Assembly (NCBI GenBank): GCA_002898575.1
Contig: BEHT01000010.1
Span: 17,762-81,761, forward strand
DNA length: 64,000 bases
Reading direction: 5' to 3'
From: a bacterium HR17
Lineage (GTDB): Bacteria; Armatimonadota; Fervidibacteria; Fervidibacterales; Fervidibacteraceae
The position numbers were made by a program, and so were the translations under genes. Below, one piece after another: positions 34,717 through 44,137 of this stretch; within the stretch, counting starts at the first letter, position 1; every line of letters begins with the position of its first letter. The notes below the pieces were generated by a model. That model ran no database searches and was not told where the DNA came from. It saw only the letters and a program-made list of their open reading frames with translations.

Positions 34717-35853
34717 ATGGCTAAAGGTGCAGTGTTTGAAAGCGAAGCCCGATGGCTGCGGGACGAACGAACGGGCGCGACCATCGTGCAGGTGACGGCA
34801 CACGCCAGCGTCAACCATCACTTGTATCCCCTGACCTGCTCCACAACGCCCGACATGAAGTGGCTCATTTTCGCGTCCAACCGCAGCGGCACTTGGCAGT
34901 TTTATAAGGCACAGTTTCCGCAAGGCAAAATTGTCCAACTGACCGACGACCCACACGGCGTCAACGGCTATTCAGGTCACCTTTCACCTGACGGCACCGA
35001 ACTGTTTTTCATCGCACACGGCGAGATCCGAGCCGTTCACTTGGAGACAATGCAGGAACGCATCATCGCCCGCTGGGACGGTGCGTCGCTAGGGGAAGTG
35101 AACCTGAGCAAAAGTGGCGAATGGCTGGTGACGGCGATGAAGTGGCGCGGACGAAACTACCTCGCCGTCGCCAAAACGGACGGGAGCAAAGCCGACCTGA
35201 TTTTTGAAAGTGACCGCACCCTCATTCACCCGCAATTTTGCCCTGTTGACGAGACACTGATTGAGTATGCCCAGGACCCGGCGCCCCGCATGTGGCTCAT
35301 CCGGCGCGACGGAAGGGGCAACACTTGCCTTTACGAACACGGCAACGACGAGTTCGTCGTCCACGAAACTTGGCTGGGTGAGCGGTTGGAGTTAGTGTTT
35401 GTGCATTGGCGGTTCGCGCTCAAACGGATGGTGCTGCGCGCTGCCGAACCTGTCCCCCAACCTGAGGGCGTGACGACCATCGCCGAAATCAACGCATGGC
35501 ACATCGCCCCCAACCGAGCGGGCACGCACCTCGTTTGCGACACCAATCACCCTGACATCGGGTTGCTGGTCGTGGATGTGGCGACGGGTAAGTGGCGAAC
35601 GCTGTGCTACCCGCAGGCGTCGTGCCAAGGAACTCAGTGGCGGGAAACTCGCTATGCCACACGGGAAGACTTTGAACGGGCAGGCACGGACGATTGGGCG
35701 CTGTCGTGGATGGAAGCGAAAGTGGATACCGTTTACGGTCCACAGTGGACGCACCCGCATCCGTCATGGAGTGCCGACGAACAGTGGGTCATCTACGACA
35801 GCGATGTCAGCGGCACAACGCAAGTTTACGCCTGCCGTTTGCCGGCGGAGTGA
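34717..35853 (+). CDS. Oligogalacturonate-lyase-like beta-propeller protein (PL22-like)
   Basis: 378 aa, cytoplasmic (no signal peptide). Repeated strand blocks form a seven-bladed propeller of the TolB/PD40 type. Sequence TIVQVTAHASVNHHLYPLT, SSTTPDMKWLIFAS-like CSTTPDMK, and NGYSGHLSPDGTELFF match the start of PL22 oligogalacturonate lyases, which use His and a metal. Later WTHPHPSW gives further His residues. ATG 34717 has GGGAGG upstream. It follows the Gfo/Idh gene by 47 bp. Pectin-fragment use is possible but not shown. Confidence 0.8.
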   Translation: MAKGAVFESEARWLRDERTGATIVQVTAHASVNHHLYPLTCSTTPDMKWLIFASNRSGTWQFYKAQFPQGKIVQLTDDPHGVNGYSGHLSPDGTELFFIAHGEIRAVHLETMQERIIARWDGASLGEVNLSKSGEWLVTAMKWRGRNYLAVAKTDGSKADLIFESDRTLIHPQFCPVDETLIEYAQDPAPRMWLIRRDGRGNTCLYEHGNDEFVVHETWLGERLELVFVHWRFALKRMVLRAAEPVPQPEGVTTIAEINAWHIAPNRAGTHLVCDTNHPDIGLLVVDVATGKWRTLCYPQASCQGTQWRETRYATREDFERAGTDDWALSWMEAKVDTVYGPQWTHPHPSWSADEQWVIYDSDVSGTTQVYACRLPAE

Positions 35854-35860
35854 TGACACA

Positions 35861-36613
35861 ATGCGCCGATGGGCGTCGGTGGCAGTCGTTGTCGCGATAG
35901 GGTTGCTGTCGGCGGAATGGAAGCACCACCATGCGCAACACCCGTTGCCCAAAGTCGTTGCGCTGACTTTTGACGACGGACCGCATCCGATTTTCACCCC
36001 GCAGATTTTGGACATCCTCAAGGGCTACGGTGTGCGGGCGACCTTTTTTCTCATCGGCGAGCGGGCGGAGCGATATCCCGAATTGGCGCGGCGCATTGTC
36101 GCCGAGGGACACGAAATCGGCAATCACACCTATTCACACCCCGCTGATTTGCCTCGCAGGGATTGGGAAGCGATTCGGCAGGAAATCGCCAAAGGCGCGG
36201 AGGCGATTGAGCGGGTGACGGGCGTTCGCCCCAAACTCTTCCGACCGCCGCGCGGCTACTTGAACTACCGTGTCCACACGGCGGCGCAACTGGAGGGGCT
36301 CACGGTCGTGTTGTGGACGGTGAGTGCCGACCACCACGATGCCCCGACGCCCGAAGCGATGGCGCAACGGGTGCTGAAAGCAGTGCACCCTGGCGCCATC
36401 ATCCTGATGCACGACGGGCGGGTGCCCATCCGCTGGAAAGATGTCAAAGCCTTACCCCTCATCCTTGACAGGCTGCGCCGGTGCGGCTATCGTTTTGTGA
36501 CGGTTTCCGAGTTGTTATCGCGCAATCTGTCGCCGGTGCAAGGGGGGAAGTCAGATGGCGTACCGGGTCATCGCACCGCAGCGCCCCGACCGCTATCGGG
36601 TCAGCGTGGATGA
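35861..36613 (+). CDS. Polysaccharide deacetylase (NodB domain)
   Basis: 250 aa with an N-terminal membrane anchor or signal (about residues 3-20). NodB catalytic motifs are complete: ALTFDDGPHPIFTPQ (catalytic base D, metal D), GNHTYSHPA (metal-binding H-x3-H), RPPRGYLN (motif 3) and LMHDG near the end. It removes N- or O-acetyl groups from a polysaccharide or peptidoglycan. The last 20 codons overlap the PhyH-like gene by 59 bp. Confidence 0.92.
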   Translation: MRRWASVAVVVAIGLLSAEWKHHHAQHPLPKVVALTFDDGPHPIFTPQILDILKGYGVRATFFLIGERAERYPELARRIVAEGHEIGNHTYSHPADLPRRDWEAIRQEIAKGAEAIERVTGVRPKLFRPPRGYLNYRVHTAAQLEGLTVVLWTVSADHHDAPTPEAMAQRVLKAVHPGAIILMHDGRVPIRWKDVKALPLILDRLRRCGYRFVTVSELLSRNLSPVQGGKSDGVPGHRTAAPRPLSGQRG

Positions 36614-37613
36614 ATACCGCCGTTATTGGCGGGAGGGGTTTATCATCGTCCGCAACTTGGTCTCCCTTGAGGAAGTGGACGAACTGAAGCGCCACGCGAT
36701 GGATTTGCTTTACGGTCGGGTGCAGATTCCAGGCGTCGCTCCCCCTCCACCCGACGCCACCCAAGAACAATTACTGAGCCGTTTCACCCGCGTCCACATG
36801 CTTCATCGCGCCGACGCCGTTGCCGAGCGCTTTTTACTGCACCCGCGCATCTTAGATGTGCTGGAAGCCCTCATCGGTCCCGATGTGCTGGCGCTGCAAA
36901 CGATGCTCTTTTTCAACCCGCCAGGCAAAGGGGGGCAAGGATGGCACCAAGATGCCTACTACATCACGACCTACCCCGACACCCTCATCGGCGCATGGCT
37001 TGCCCTTGACCCCGCCGACGAAGAGAACGGTTGCTTGTGGATGGCGGTCGGGTCGCATGTGGAGCCGATTTACCCCCCACCCAACGAAGAGCACGGGTTC
37101 GTCCATGCCGACGGTGCTTTCGCTGACCTAACCGCCGCCGAAAATGTCAGCCACTTGGACGACGAAGTCAATACTCTCAGCCATGTTGCTCGCAAGTATG
37201 AGTGGGTGCCAGTGATTTTGGAGCCGGGCGATGTCGCTTTCTTCCACGGGCACATTTTGCACCGCTCCTACCCCAACCGCAGCAAAGACCGTTGGCGCCG
37301 CGCTTTTGTCAGCCACTATTGCAACGCCCGCTCGTGGGTGCCTTGGAATCACGGCATTCCCTACGAGGGTGATAGCGCCAACTACCAGCACATCTTGGCG
37401 CGGGGGACGACCCATTTGCCCTTCGCCAAGCCGCGCTTTGGGACACCTTGCGCCGCTCTGGAGCCCCCCGAAGTGCGGGGCAAAAAGGCTGGCGCCCGTA
37501 TGATGGGCATGGACGGCGAAATGATGGTGGTCAAGGAACCGCCTAAGCCTGTTCAGGAAGTGCGGGCGTGGGACCCAGAGCACGAAGGCGCTTGGGGCGT
37601 CCGTAAAAACTGA
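36555..37613 (+). CDS. Phytanoyl-CoA dioxygenase (PhyH) family protein
   Basis: 352 aa non-haem Fe(II)/2-oxoglutarate oxygenase type. The double-stranded beta-helix has GWHQDAYYITTYPD, the H-x-D iron ligands, and a later HGHILHRSYPNRS with distal His and Arg. The start has AAGGGGGGAA ahead and overlaps the deacetylase gene. Members of this family hydroxylate diverse small molecules; the substrate here is unknown. The close overlap with the deacetylase gene argues for shared regulation. Confidence 0.9.
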   Translation: MAYRVIAPQRPDRYRVSVDEYRRYWREGFIIVRNLVSLEEVDELKRHAMDLLYGRVQIPGVAPPPPDATQEQLLSRFTRVHMLHRADAVAERFLLHPRILDVLEALIGPDVLALQTMLFFNPPGKGGQGWHQDAYYITTYPDTLIGAWLALDPADEENGCLWMAVGSHVEPIYPPPNEEHGFVHADGAFADLTAAENVSHLDDEVNTLSHVARKYEWVPVILEPGDVAFFHGHILHRSYPNRSKDRWRRAFVSHYCNARSWVPWNHGIPYEGDSANYQHILARGTTHLPFAKPRFGTPCAALEPPEVRGKKAGARMMGMDGEMMVVKEPPKPVQEVRAWDPEHEGAWGVRKN

Positions 37614-37628
37614 CCATCCGCCTACCAG

Positions 37629-37658
37629 GCGCCTCAATATCCGTCCCTACTGAGGCGC
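37629..37658. terminator. Bidirectional hairpin between PhyH-like gene and ribF
   Basis: GCGCCTCA (37629-37636) and TGAGGCGC (37651-37658), a perfect 8-bp stem with a 14-base loop. It spans the ribF stop codon and lies 15 bp after the PhyH-like stop, at a convergent junction. Confidence 0.55.
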
Positions 37659-38563
37659 TCCCGCACCGCCGCCACATCCGCCTGCATTTGTGCGATGAGG
37701 TCCTCCGTCCGCTCAAAATACTGGTCGGGACGAACGAAGGACAGCAACTGCACGGTGGCATCTGTGCCCAACGGGATAACGCCGTCAAAGTCCAGCAGGT
37801 GGGCTTCCACGACAGGTTGCGTTTCTCCAAAGGTCGGGCGGGTGCCGATGTAAACGGCGGCACCCCATGTCCCCATCGGGGCAACAAATCGGGCGGCGTA
37901 AATGCCATGTCGTGGTAGTAACTTGTTGGCTGGCACACGCAAGTTAACCGTCGGAAAGCCCAACCTTTTACCCCGTCCCGCGCCGGGCACGACGACCCCT
38001 CGTAAGCGGTAAGGGGCACCTAAGAGCGCGTTGGCTGCTGCTACGGCGCCCACCAAAAGCGACTGGCGGATGCGACTGCTGGAAACAGGTTCGCCGCCTT
38101 CCAACACGGTCGGCGCTACCGTTACCTCAAAGCCCAGCATCAGCCCCAATTCCTGGAGGCGGGGCACCGTGCCCTCCCGTTGACGCCCCAAAGCGAAATC
38201 GTGTCCGACGACCAATAGCCGGCACCCCAACGCGTCCACCAGCACCTCGCGACAAAACCGCTCGGCAGAAAACTGCGACAAGTCCCGCGTGAAGGGCAAC
38301 ACCAGCACCTCATCCGCGCCCGTCTCTCGGAGCAGTTCAAGACGCTCCTCTATTGTTGTCAGCAACGGTGGGGGCGGCGGGTTCAAGACCTCTTGCGGGT
38401 GATTGGCAAAGGTGAGCACCAACGCTCGCCACCGGCGCCGTTCCGTCGCCTCACGCAACACCCGCACCAATTCTCGGTGCCCTCGGTGCACCCCATCAAA
38501 CACCCCGATGCTGATTCCGCGTTCCGCAGTTGGCACAGCGCTGAGATCGGTGTAAACCTGCAA
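37634..38563 (-). CDS. ribF: Bifunctional riboflavin kinase/FAD synthetase
   Basis: 309 aa. Makes FMN and FAD from riboflavin. N-terminal FAD-synthetase nucleotidyltransferase motif ISIGVFDGVHRGH (residues 17-29) and later SSSRIRQSLLVG; C-terminal riboflavin kinase domain with GAGRGKRLGFPTVNL and GIYAARF. It starts at TTG 38563, nine bases after AGGAGGG, because no in-frame ATG fits the family N-terminus; the longer open frame above it is rejected. Confidence 0.93.
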   Translation of the reverse strand: MQVYTDLSAVPTAERGISIGVFDGVHRGHRELVRVLREATERRRWRALVLTFANHPQEVLNPPPPPLLTTIEERLELLRETGADEVLVLPFTRDLSQFSAERFCREVLVDALGCRLLVVGHDFALGRQREGTVPRLQELGLMLGFEVTVAPTVLEGGEPVSSSRIRQSLLVGAVAAANALLGAPYRLRGVVVPGAGRGKRLGFPTVNLRVPANKLLPRHGIYAARFVAPMGTWGAAVYIGTRPTFGETQPVVEAHLLDFDGVIPLGTDATVQLLSFVRPDQYFERTEDLIAQMQADVAAVRERLSRDGY

Positions 38564-38660
38564 TCGGCTTCGCCCTCCTACAGCCTTAGCGTTTGACCTC
38601 AATAGCAGCAGCATAAGCAATGGTGCCACAATTTGTGGCTGCTGCGGGAGGCGATGCGTC

Positions 38661-39632
38661 TTGGACGATCTACAGCGTCGCCGACTGAAGGAACGGCTGC
38701 AATGGGTGCAGACGCTGGTCGCTGAAAAGCCACGCCACCCATTTGCCTTTCTGTGGCGCCACCTCAGTTGGGCAGGCATCGCCACTCGTCGCAACCTCAT
38801 CGGGCTAAACCTCAAACGCGACGAACCGCTCCGTGCGCGGCTCATTCGCGGCATCCTCAGCGAACAATACCCGCGCGGCGGCTTCCGCAGTTCCATTGGG
38901 TGGACAGGTTTGCGTCTGTTGCAACTGGCAGAGCTGGGTATCGCTGCCGACCACTCTGCCGTCGCCAAAGCCCTGCAGTGGCTCCGTCAGCGCCAAGACC
39001 CCGACGGCTGCTTTCTGGAACTGCCGCATGTCCCGACGAGTTACCCCGCTGTGTGGGGCGATGAGTTGCGCTTTCCGCCCTTCGCGATGGGGGTGACCGC
39101 ATTTGTGTTGTGTGGCGTCCTGCGGTTTCAGCGGGACGACAGTTGGGTGCACCGCGCGGTGCGATGGGTCGCCCACCAAGTTTTGGAGCGTGACGAGATC
39201 TGCTGCCGCAGTTGCGCTATCCACGCCCTACACGCTTTGTCCCTCAGCCGCAACGAAGGCACTGCTGTGTTAATGGCGACGGAACGGTTGGTCAATTGGT
39301 TGCGCGACCACCAGTCGGAACAAGGCGAATGGTTTTTCAGCCCCGATGCGACTTACGCCGTCTTGTTCGGGTTGAGCCGTTGCCCGTTGCCTGCCGCACG
39401 GACGCAAATCGCCAAAGCCTTGCCGCTGCTGGCTGCGTTGCAATACGCCGATGGCGGTTGGGGACGAACTTTTCGCGCTGAAAAAACTTGGGTCGTCACT
39501 GCCGCCTTGCTTTTCCACGAACTTTTGGAAGCCTTCATCGCCTTGACTGAGCGTTGCCCTTGGCTGGTGCGCCCGCTGGAGTGGCTGGACACTCAACCGC
39601 CGTCTTTGGACGAATCGCCCACCACCCCATGA
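38661..39632 (+). CDS. Alpha/alpha-toroid protein, squalene-hopene-cyclase-like fold
   Basis: 323 aa, no signal peptide. Repeated helix pairs with QW-like endings (ALQWLRQRQDPDGCF, LLAALQYADGGWG, RLVNWLRDHQSEQGEW) as in prenyltransferase/terpene-cyclase toroids. It lacks the DxDD cyclase motif and is half the length of a squalene-hopene cyclase, so cyclase activity is not supported. It may be a prenyl- or terpene-binding protein. It starts at TTG 38661, nine bases after GGGAGG. Confidence 0.7.
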   Translation: MDDLQRRRLKERLQWVQTLVAEKPRHPFAFLWRHLSWAGIATRRNLIGLNLKRDEPLRARLIRGILSEQYPRGGFRSSIGWTGLRLLQLAELGIAADHSAVAKALQWLRQRQDPDGCFLELPHVPTSYPAVWGDELRFPPFAMGVTAFVLCGVLRFQRDDSWVHRAVRWVAHQVLERDEICCRSCAIHALHALSLSRNEGTAVLMATERLVNWLRDHQSEQGEWFFSPDATYAVLFGLSRCPLPAARTQIAKALPLLAALQYADGGWGRTFRAEKTWVVTAALLFHELLEAFIALTERCPWLVRPLEWLDTQPPSLDESPTTP

Positions 39633-40140
39633 AAATGTGTCAACTCCTCAGCTGCCTCATCGCCTGCGCCTTTTGCCGCCGTTGCACCGAAGGCGCAGGC
39701 AACGGTGACCCTCTCAAAGCGCCGAGGAGCAACGGCAACAAGGGCGATTACCCCGCTCGCTTCCGCTGCCGAATAACAGGTCAGCGCGAAGGTGCTTTGT
39801 CGCTGCTCCTTTTCAGCATTCTCTTAGAGGGCGCGTCTTTTGACGCGCCGCTTTTTTGGCGGCTCAGGAGAGCCGCCCTCCGAACGAACTTTCAACATTC
39901 GGAGGGCGCGTCTCCTGACGCGCCGACTTTGCGGCGGCTCAGAGAGCCGCCCTCCGAACGAACTTTCAGCACCTCGGAGGGCGCGTCTCCTGACGCGCCG
40001 ACTTTGCGGCGGCTCAGAGAGCCGCCCTCCGAACGAACCTCGTTATTCAACACAGCGCTTTGTCACGGTCGACGCACCGAGGGCGATTGCCCAGGCAACG
40101 GATGCCCGATAGGTTGCCTACGGCGTCTTCAGCCACCGCT
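39633..40140. other. 508-bp gene-free region with palindromic repeat cluster
   Basis: Gap between the toroid gene and the CoxG-like gene. Bases 39826-40054 are three palindromic repeat units. The flanks 39633-39825 and 40055-40140 show no recognisable gene. A frame running through it (39554-40186) only translates the repeats, so I do not call a gene. Confidence 0.8.
39826..40054. repeat. Three tandem units of a dispersed three-way-junction palindromic repeat
   Basis: Units at about 39827-39881, 39898-39958 and 39974-40032. Each has outer arms TCGGAGGG/CCCTCCGA and two inner hairpins: GGCGCGTC with GACGCGCC (8 bp), and GGCGGCTC with GAGCCGCC (8 bp). So each can fold into a three-way junction. 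The cluster ends with ATTCAACACA (40045-40054), the 3' terminal sequence also seen at 40844. The 5' terminal sequence is not visible here. It resembles REP/MITE-type elements but with no named family. Confidence 0.85.
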
Positions 40141-40617
40141 TCATTCGCCACCGCCTTCACCCTCGTTCGTTGACGGTGCGCTTTGAACATGCTGGCGCAT
40201 AGCGTCAAAGAAGTGGTTGAACATCATGTTGGCGGTTGCCTGAATGAGCCGGCTGCCGACAGACGCCAAAGTGCCGCCGACTTGCACCTCGCCGTCGATG
40301 CACACCTGCGTTTGCCCATTTTCCGTCGGCTGCAGCGCGACGATACCATCACCTTTGACGAACCCGACAGGGCTTTGCGCTTCTACGATGAGCCGGTAGC
40401 GTTCGGGGAATTGCGGGTCGGTCAAGCGGATGGTCGCCGTAAAACGCCCTTTCACTGACCCGATGCCCACCGTCAGCGTCGCAAGGTAGGTGTCATCACT
40501 TTGCGGCTCCATCTTCTCACAGTAGGGGATACATTGCGCGACGATGTCGGGGTTGGTCAAAGTCTTCCAAACCCTTTCGCGGTCTGCCAAAAACACCCAA
40601 TTGCCTTGCACCCTCAT
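40141..40617 (-). CDS. coxG: CoxG-like SRPBCC protein
   Basis: 158 aa from the ATG at 40617 (GAGGTG upstream). It matches the CO dehydrogenase subunit G family (SRPBCC fold): VWKTLTNPDIVAQCIPYCEKM, TATIRLTDPQFPERYRLIVEA in pieces, GVIALQPTENGQTQVCIDGEVQVGG in shorter form, and C-terminal MFNHFFDAMRQH. In related operons CoxG recruits the enzyme to the membrane. It lies at the 3' end of the coxSLM genes, separated from coxM by a repeat insertion. Confidence 0.85.
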   Translation of the reverse strand: MRVQGNWVFLADRERVWKTLTNPDIVAQCIPYCEKMEPQSDDTYLATLTVGIGSVKGRFTATIRLTDPQFPERYRLIVEAQSPVGFVKGDGIVALQPTENGQTQVCIDGEVQVGGTLASVGSRLIQATANMMFNHFFDAMRQHVQSAPSTNEGEGGGE

Positions 40618-40669
40618 CGCCGTCACCTCGGTGGGGGCACGGGGCACCCCTTGACACGATAGCCTTGCT

Positions 40670-40854
40670 TTGTTGAATTTTCCTTTTGACAGGGCTCGGA
40701 GGGCGCGTCTCCTGACGCGCCGCTTTTTGGCGGCTCAGAGAGCCGCCCTCCGAACAAACTTTCGGCATTCGGAGGGCGCATCTCCTGACGCGCCGATTGC
40801 TTTTCGGCGGCTCAGGAGAGCCGCCCTCCGAACGAACCTCGGTATTCAACACAA
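40670..40854. repeat. Repeat insertion with two palindromic units between coxM and coxG
   Basis: It begins with TTGTTGAAT (40670-40678) and ends with ATTCAACACAA (40844-40854), which are imperfect inverted terminal repeats. Between them are units at 40696-40753 and 40768-40832 of the same three-way-junction repeat. The second unit has GGCGCATC, one mismatch in its first hairpin. The right end overlaps the last codons and TGA of coxM (40846-40848). This suggests MITE-like insertion at the gene end. Confidence 0.85.
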
Positions 40855-41721
40855 CCCCCTTGCTCGCTCCACGGCTTTGAGGAGCGCCCGCTTGGTCAAC
40901 ACTTTCGCCAAATGCGCCCGATAATCGGCATCGGCGTGGATGTCGTCTAAGGGCGTGACGCCATCGGCGGCATGGCGTGCTGCCTGTTCAACGGTCGCTG
41001 CGTCAGGTGCTTTTCCTTTGAGCGCATGCTCAACGGTGGTGGCGCGATAGGCTTTGGGGGCGACACCCGTGATGCCCACGCGCACATCTTGAAGGACACC
41101 ACCATCCAGCGTCACGATCGCTGCCACACCGCACACCGCAAACCCCGACGCTAATTGCTCCATCTTCAGGTAGGCGCTACCTGTCTTGGGCGCAAAGGCG
41201 GGGACGCGAATTTCCGTGATGAGTTCGTCGGGTCGCAACGCCGTCGTGAACAGGTCAACAAAAAAGTCGCTGGCTTTAACGGTGCGTTCGTTGCCCGCCG
41301 TGTTGACGACCTTGATTTCGGCATCACACGCGAGGATAGCAGCGGGGTAATCGGCAGCGGGGTCAGCGTGTGCCAGCGAACCACCAACGGTGCCCCGATT
41401 GCGCACTTGCACATCGCCGATATGCGCAGCGCATTCGGACAGAACAGGGCAACGCCGCCGAAGCAACTCGGAAGTCTCCACATCGTAGTGACGGGTCATC
41501 GCCCCGATGGCGATGACATCGCCGTCCTCACGGATGTAACGCAAATTGGCGATGCGGTTCAGGTCAATGATGACAGCGGGTGTTGAGAGGCGCAACTTCA
41601 TCAGCGGCACCAAACTTTGCCCACCCGCCAACACCTTGGCGTTTCCACCGTGTTGCGCCAACAATTGCAACGCCTCTTGCAGCGTCGCCGGCGCGTGATA
41701 CTCAAACGGTGCTGGGAACAT
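40846..41721 (-). CDS. coxM: FAD-binding medium subunit of a CoxM/xanthine dehydrogenase-type enzyme
   Basis: 291 aa from ATG 41721 after AGGAGG. FAD-binding landmarks VLAGGQSLVPLMKLRL and TVGGSLAHADPAADYP are intact, as is the C-terminal CO-dehydrogenase FAD domain. The last two codons (TTG TGT) and stop TGA lie inside the terminal repeat of an inserted element, so the C-terminus is probably altered by a residue or two. It transfers electrons from the FeS subunit to acceptor. Confidence 0.9.
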   Translation of the reverse strand: MFPAPFEYHAPATLQEALQLLAQHGGNAKVLAGGQSLVPLMKLRLSTPAVIIDLNRIANLRYIREDGDVIAIGAMTRHYDVETSELLRRRCPVLSECAAHIGDVQVRNRGTVGGSLAHADPAADYPAAILACDAEIKVVNTAGNERTVKASDFFVDLFTTALRPDELITEIRVPAFAPKTGSAYLKMEQLASGFAVCGVAAIVTLDGGVLQDVRVGITGVAPKAYRATTVEHALKGKAPDAATVEQAARHAADGVTPLDDIHADADYRAHLAKVLTKRALLKAVERARGLC

Positions 41722-41744
41722 CGTCGCCACCTCCTTTAGCGCAC

Positions 41745-44081
41745 CTACGGTTGGCGCCCTTGGCGGGCTTGTTGGATGGCTCGCCAGACGCGGGCAGGGG
41801 TTAAAGGCATGTCAATGTGCCGAATGCCTAGTGGCTCTAAGGCGTCGCAAACGGCGTTGATGAAGGCAGGTGTGGCGCCGATAGTGCCTGCTTCGCCGAC
41901 ACCTTTGGCGCCCAGCGGATTAACGGGTGACGGCGTTTCCACGCGGTCAACGGTGATTTTCGGCGCGTTGTGGGCTTTGGGGATGGGGTAGTCCGTCAGT
42001 TCGCCCGTGAGCAACTGCCCGTGCTCGTCGTAAACGCATCGCTCCATCATCGCTTGCCCGAAGGCTTGCACGATGCCACCGATAATTTGCCCTTCAACGA
42101 GCAGCGGGTTGACGACTTTGCCGCAGTCGTCCACCGCCACATAGCGCAGGATTTTCACCTCGCCCGTTTCAATGTCCACTTCGCAGACGCAAATGTGCGT
42201 GCCTGACGGAAAAGTGAAGTTGCTCGGCTCGTAGAACGCCGTCGCCACCAAACCCGGCTCCATGTCGGGCGGATAGTTTTTCGGGTCGTAGGCAGCGGCG
42301 GCGACTTGCTGAAAAGTCAGCGTTTTGTTGGGGTCGCGCTTGCTGACGAATTTGCTGTCCACTTGCTCCACTTCGTCTTCGGCAACCCCCAACAGGAAGG
42401 CAGCGACTCGGCGGGCTTTCTCTTTGACGCGTTGCGCCGCCATGTAAACAGCCGTGCCGCCGACCGCCAAACCACGGCTGCCGAAGATGCCGATGCCATA
42501 CTGCACGGCTTCCGTGTCACCGTGAATGACTTTCACATCTTCAGGGTTAACGCCCAACTCTTCGGCGACGATTTGGGTGAAACTTGTCTCTTCGCCTTGC
42601 CCGTGTGGGTGCGCGCCGGTCAAAACGATGACTTTGCCCGATGGCTCAATGCGCACCGTCGCGCTTTCCCATCCGCCAGCGGGCATCGCTTTACTCGGAC
42701 CCATCCCGCAAATCTCCACATACGACGAGATGCCGATGCCGATGTAGCGTCCTTGCTTGCGGGCTTCCTGTTGCTCTTTACGCCAGCGGTCATATTCCAC
42801 CAACGCCAACGCCCGATCAAGCGCCGCTTCGTAGTTGCCCGAATCGTAGGTGATGCCGTGCGGCGTCGTGTAGGGGAACTCGTGGGGTTGAATGAAGTTT
42901 TTGCGTCGGATTTCTGCCGGGTCTATGCCCAACTCTTTTGCTGCCAAGTCCACCATGCGCTCCAGTAAAAAGGTCGCTTCGGGGCGTCCTGCCCCGCGGT
43001 AGGCGTCGGTGCTCATCTTGTTGGTGAAGACGGCTTTTTTAGTCATGCGGACGGCAGGGAGTTTGTAAGCGCCGCAAAGCATTAACCCTGTAAGGGTCGG
43101 GATGGCGGGTGTCAGGAGTTGGTAGTAAGCGCCCATGTCGGCGACGACTTCATAGCGTAAGCCCAAAATCGTCCCGTCGCGTTGCAACGCCAACTCCATT
43201 ACGCCCACTTGGTCGCGCCCGTGAATGGACGCTGTAAAGTTTTCGCGGCGCGTCTCCGTCCATTTGACGGGGCGGTCTAAGTGTATCGCCAGGTAGCCCA
43301 TGAGCGCCTCTTCCACATACACCTGCAACTTTTGCCCAAACCCACCGCCGACATCGGGCGCGATGACGCGCAAATGCGTTTCGGGCAAGTTGAGCATGCC
43401 CGCCACCAGCGAACGGACGAGGTGAGGGATTTGCGTGCTTGTCCACAAGGTTAGCAACTGCTTGCCGGCGTCCCAATGGGCAACCACACAGCGCGGTTCC
43501 ATCGGGACAGGAATAAGGCGCTGGTTGACAAACCGTTGCCGCACGATGACCTCGGCTTGGGCGAAGGCTGCGTCCACATCACCGCCCTCAATCTTCCACT
43601 CAAACGCCAAGTTAGTGCCCAAGTCCTCGTGGACGATGGGCGCATCGGGGCGCAACGCCTGCTCAGGGTCAGTTACGGCAGGCAAGGGCTCGTAATCCAC
43701 TTCAATCAAGTCCAGCGCATCGCGGGCAAGGTAGCGGTCTTCTGCGACGACGACGGCAACAGGGTGACCGACGAAATAGACCTTGTTGACCGCCAACGCG
43801 TAATGCGTCGGTGTCTTCAGTTCAGGCACGGGACGAGCGGCGCAAGGGAGCGGACCGATCTTGCCCACGATGTCTTTGCCCGTGAGAACGGCGACGACAC
43901 CGTTTGTTTTTTCGGCTTTGGAAGTGTCAATGCCCCGAACGCGGGCGTGGGCGTAAGGGCTGCGCAAGATGGCAGCGTAACACATGCGGGGTAATTGCAC
44001 ATCGTCCACATATTGCCCTTCGCCCGTGATCAAGCGCGGGTCTTCCACCCGCTTGAACGCTTGCCCGACCAGTTTTGGCAT
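41745..44081 (-). CDS. coxL: Molybdopterin-binding large subunit, form II CoxL type
   Basis: 778 aa. The active-site loop is AYRGAGR at residues 360-366, the form II pattern; true CO-oxidising form I enzymes have AYxCSFR. The C-terminal KGVGEAGTIG holds the catalytic Glu. ATG 44081 follows AAAGGAGGTG. It binds Mo-molybdopterin cytosine dinucleotide. Form II proteins oxidise various substrates, mostly undefined; CO oxidation is not supported. Linked genes: CoxS, CoxM and CoxG. Confidence 0.92.
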   Translation of the reverse strand: MPKLVGQAFKRVEDPRLITGEGQYVDDVQLPRMCYAAILRSPYAHARVRGIDTSKAEKTNGVVAVLTGKDIVGKIGPLPCAARPVPELKTPTHYALAVNKVYFVGHPVAVVVAEDRYLARDALDLIEVDYEPLPAVTDPEQALRPDAPIVHEDLGTNLAFEWKIEGGDVDAAFAQAEVIVRQRFVNQRLIPVPMEPRCVVAHWDAGKQLLTLWTSTQIPHLVRSLVAGMLNLPETHLRVIAPDVGGGFGQKLQVYVEEALMGYLAIHLDRPVKWTETRRENFTASIHGRDQVGVMELALQRDGTILGLRYEVVADMGAYYQLLTPAIPTLTGLMLCGAYKLPAVRMTKKAVFTNKMSTDAYRGAGRPEATFLLERMVDLAAKELGIDPAEIRRKNFIQPHEFPYTTPHGITYDSGNYEAALDRALALVEYDRWRKEQQEARKQGRYIGIGISSYVEICGMGPSKAMPAGGWESATVRIEPSGKVIVLTGAHPHGQGEETSFTQIVAEELGVNPEDVKVIHGDTEAVQYGIGIFGSRGLAVGGTAVYMAAQRVKEKARRVAAFLLGVAEDEVEQVDSKFVSKRDPNKTLTFQQVAAAAYDPKNYPPDMEPGLVATAFYEPSNFTFPSGTHICVCEVDIETGEVKILRYVAVDDCGKVVNPLLVEGQIIGGIVQAFGQAMMERCVYDEHGQLLTGELTDYPIPKAHNAPKITVDRVETPSPVNPLGAKGVGEAGTIGATPAFINAVCDALEPLGIRHIDMPLTPARVWRAIQQARQGRQP

Positions 44082-44137
44082 GGCGGCGCACCTCCTTTGC
44101 CGCTCCGTTTTGCCCAGTTTCGGGGGGCAAAGCCGCG

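Noticed and set aside
38661..39632. Squalene-hopene cyclase
   Set aside because: The toroid repeats fit, but the protein is half length and lacks the DxDD motif.
39826..40054. CRISPR-like array
   Set aside because: The units are palindromic and directly adjacent with short AT-rich linkers; there are no unique spacers and no cas genes.
39554..40186. Long open frame with repeating peptide
   Set aside because: It is only the translation of palindromic repeats on the plus strand, without a ribosome site. Repetition at DNA level explains it.
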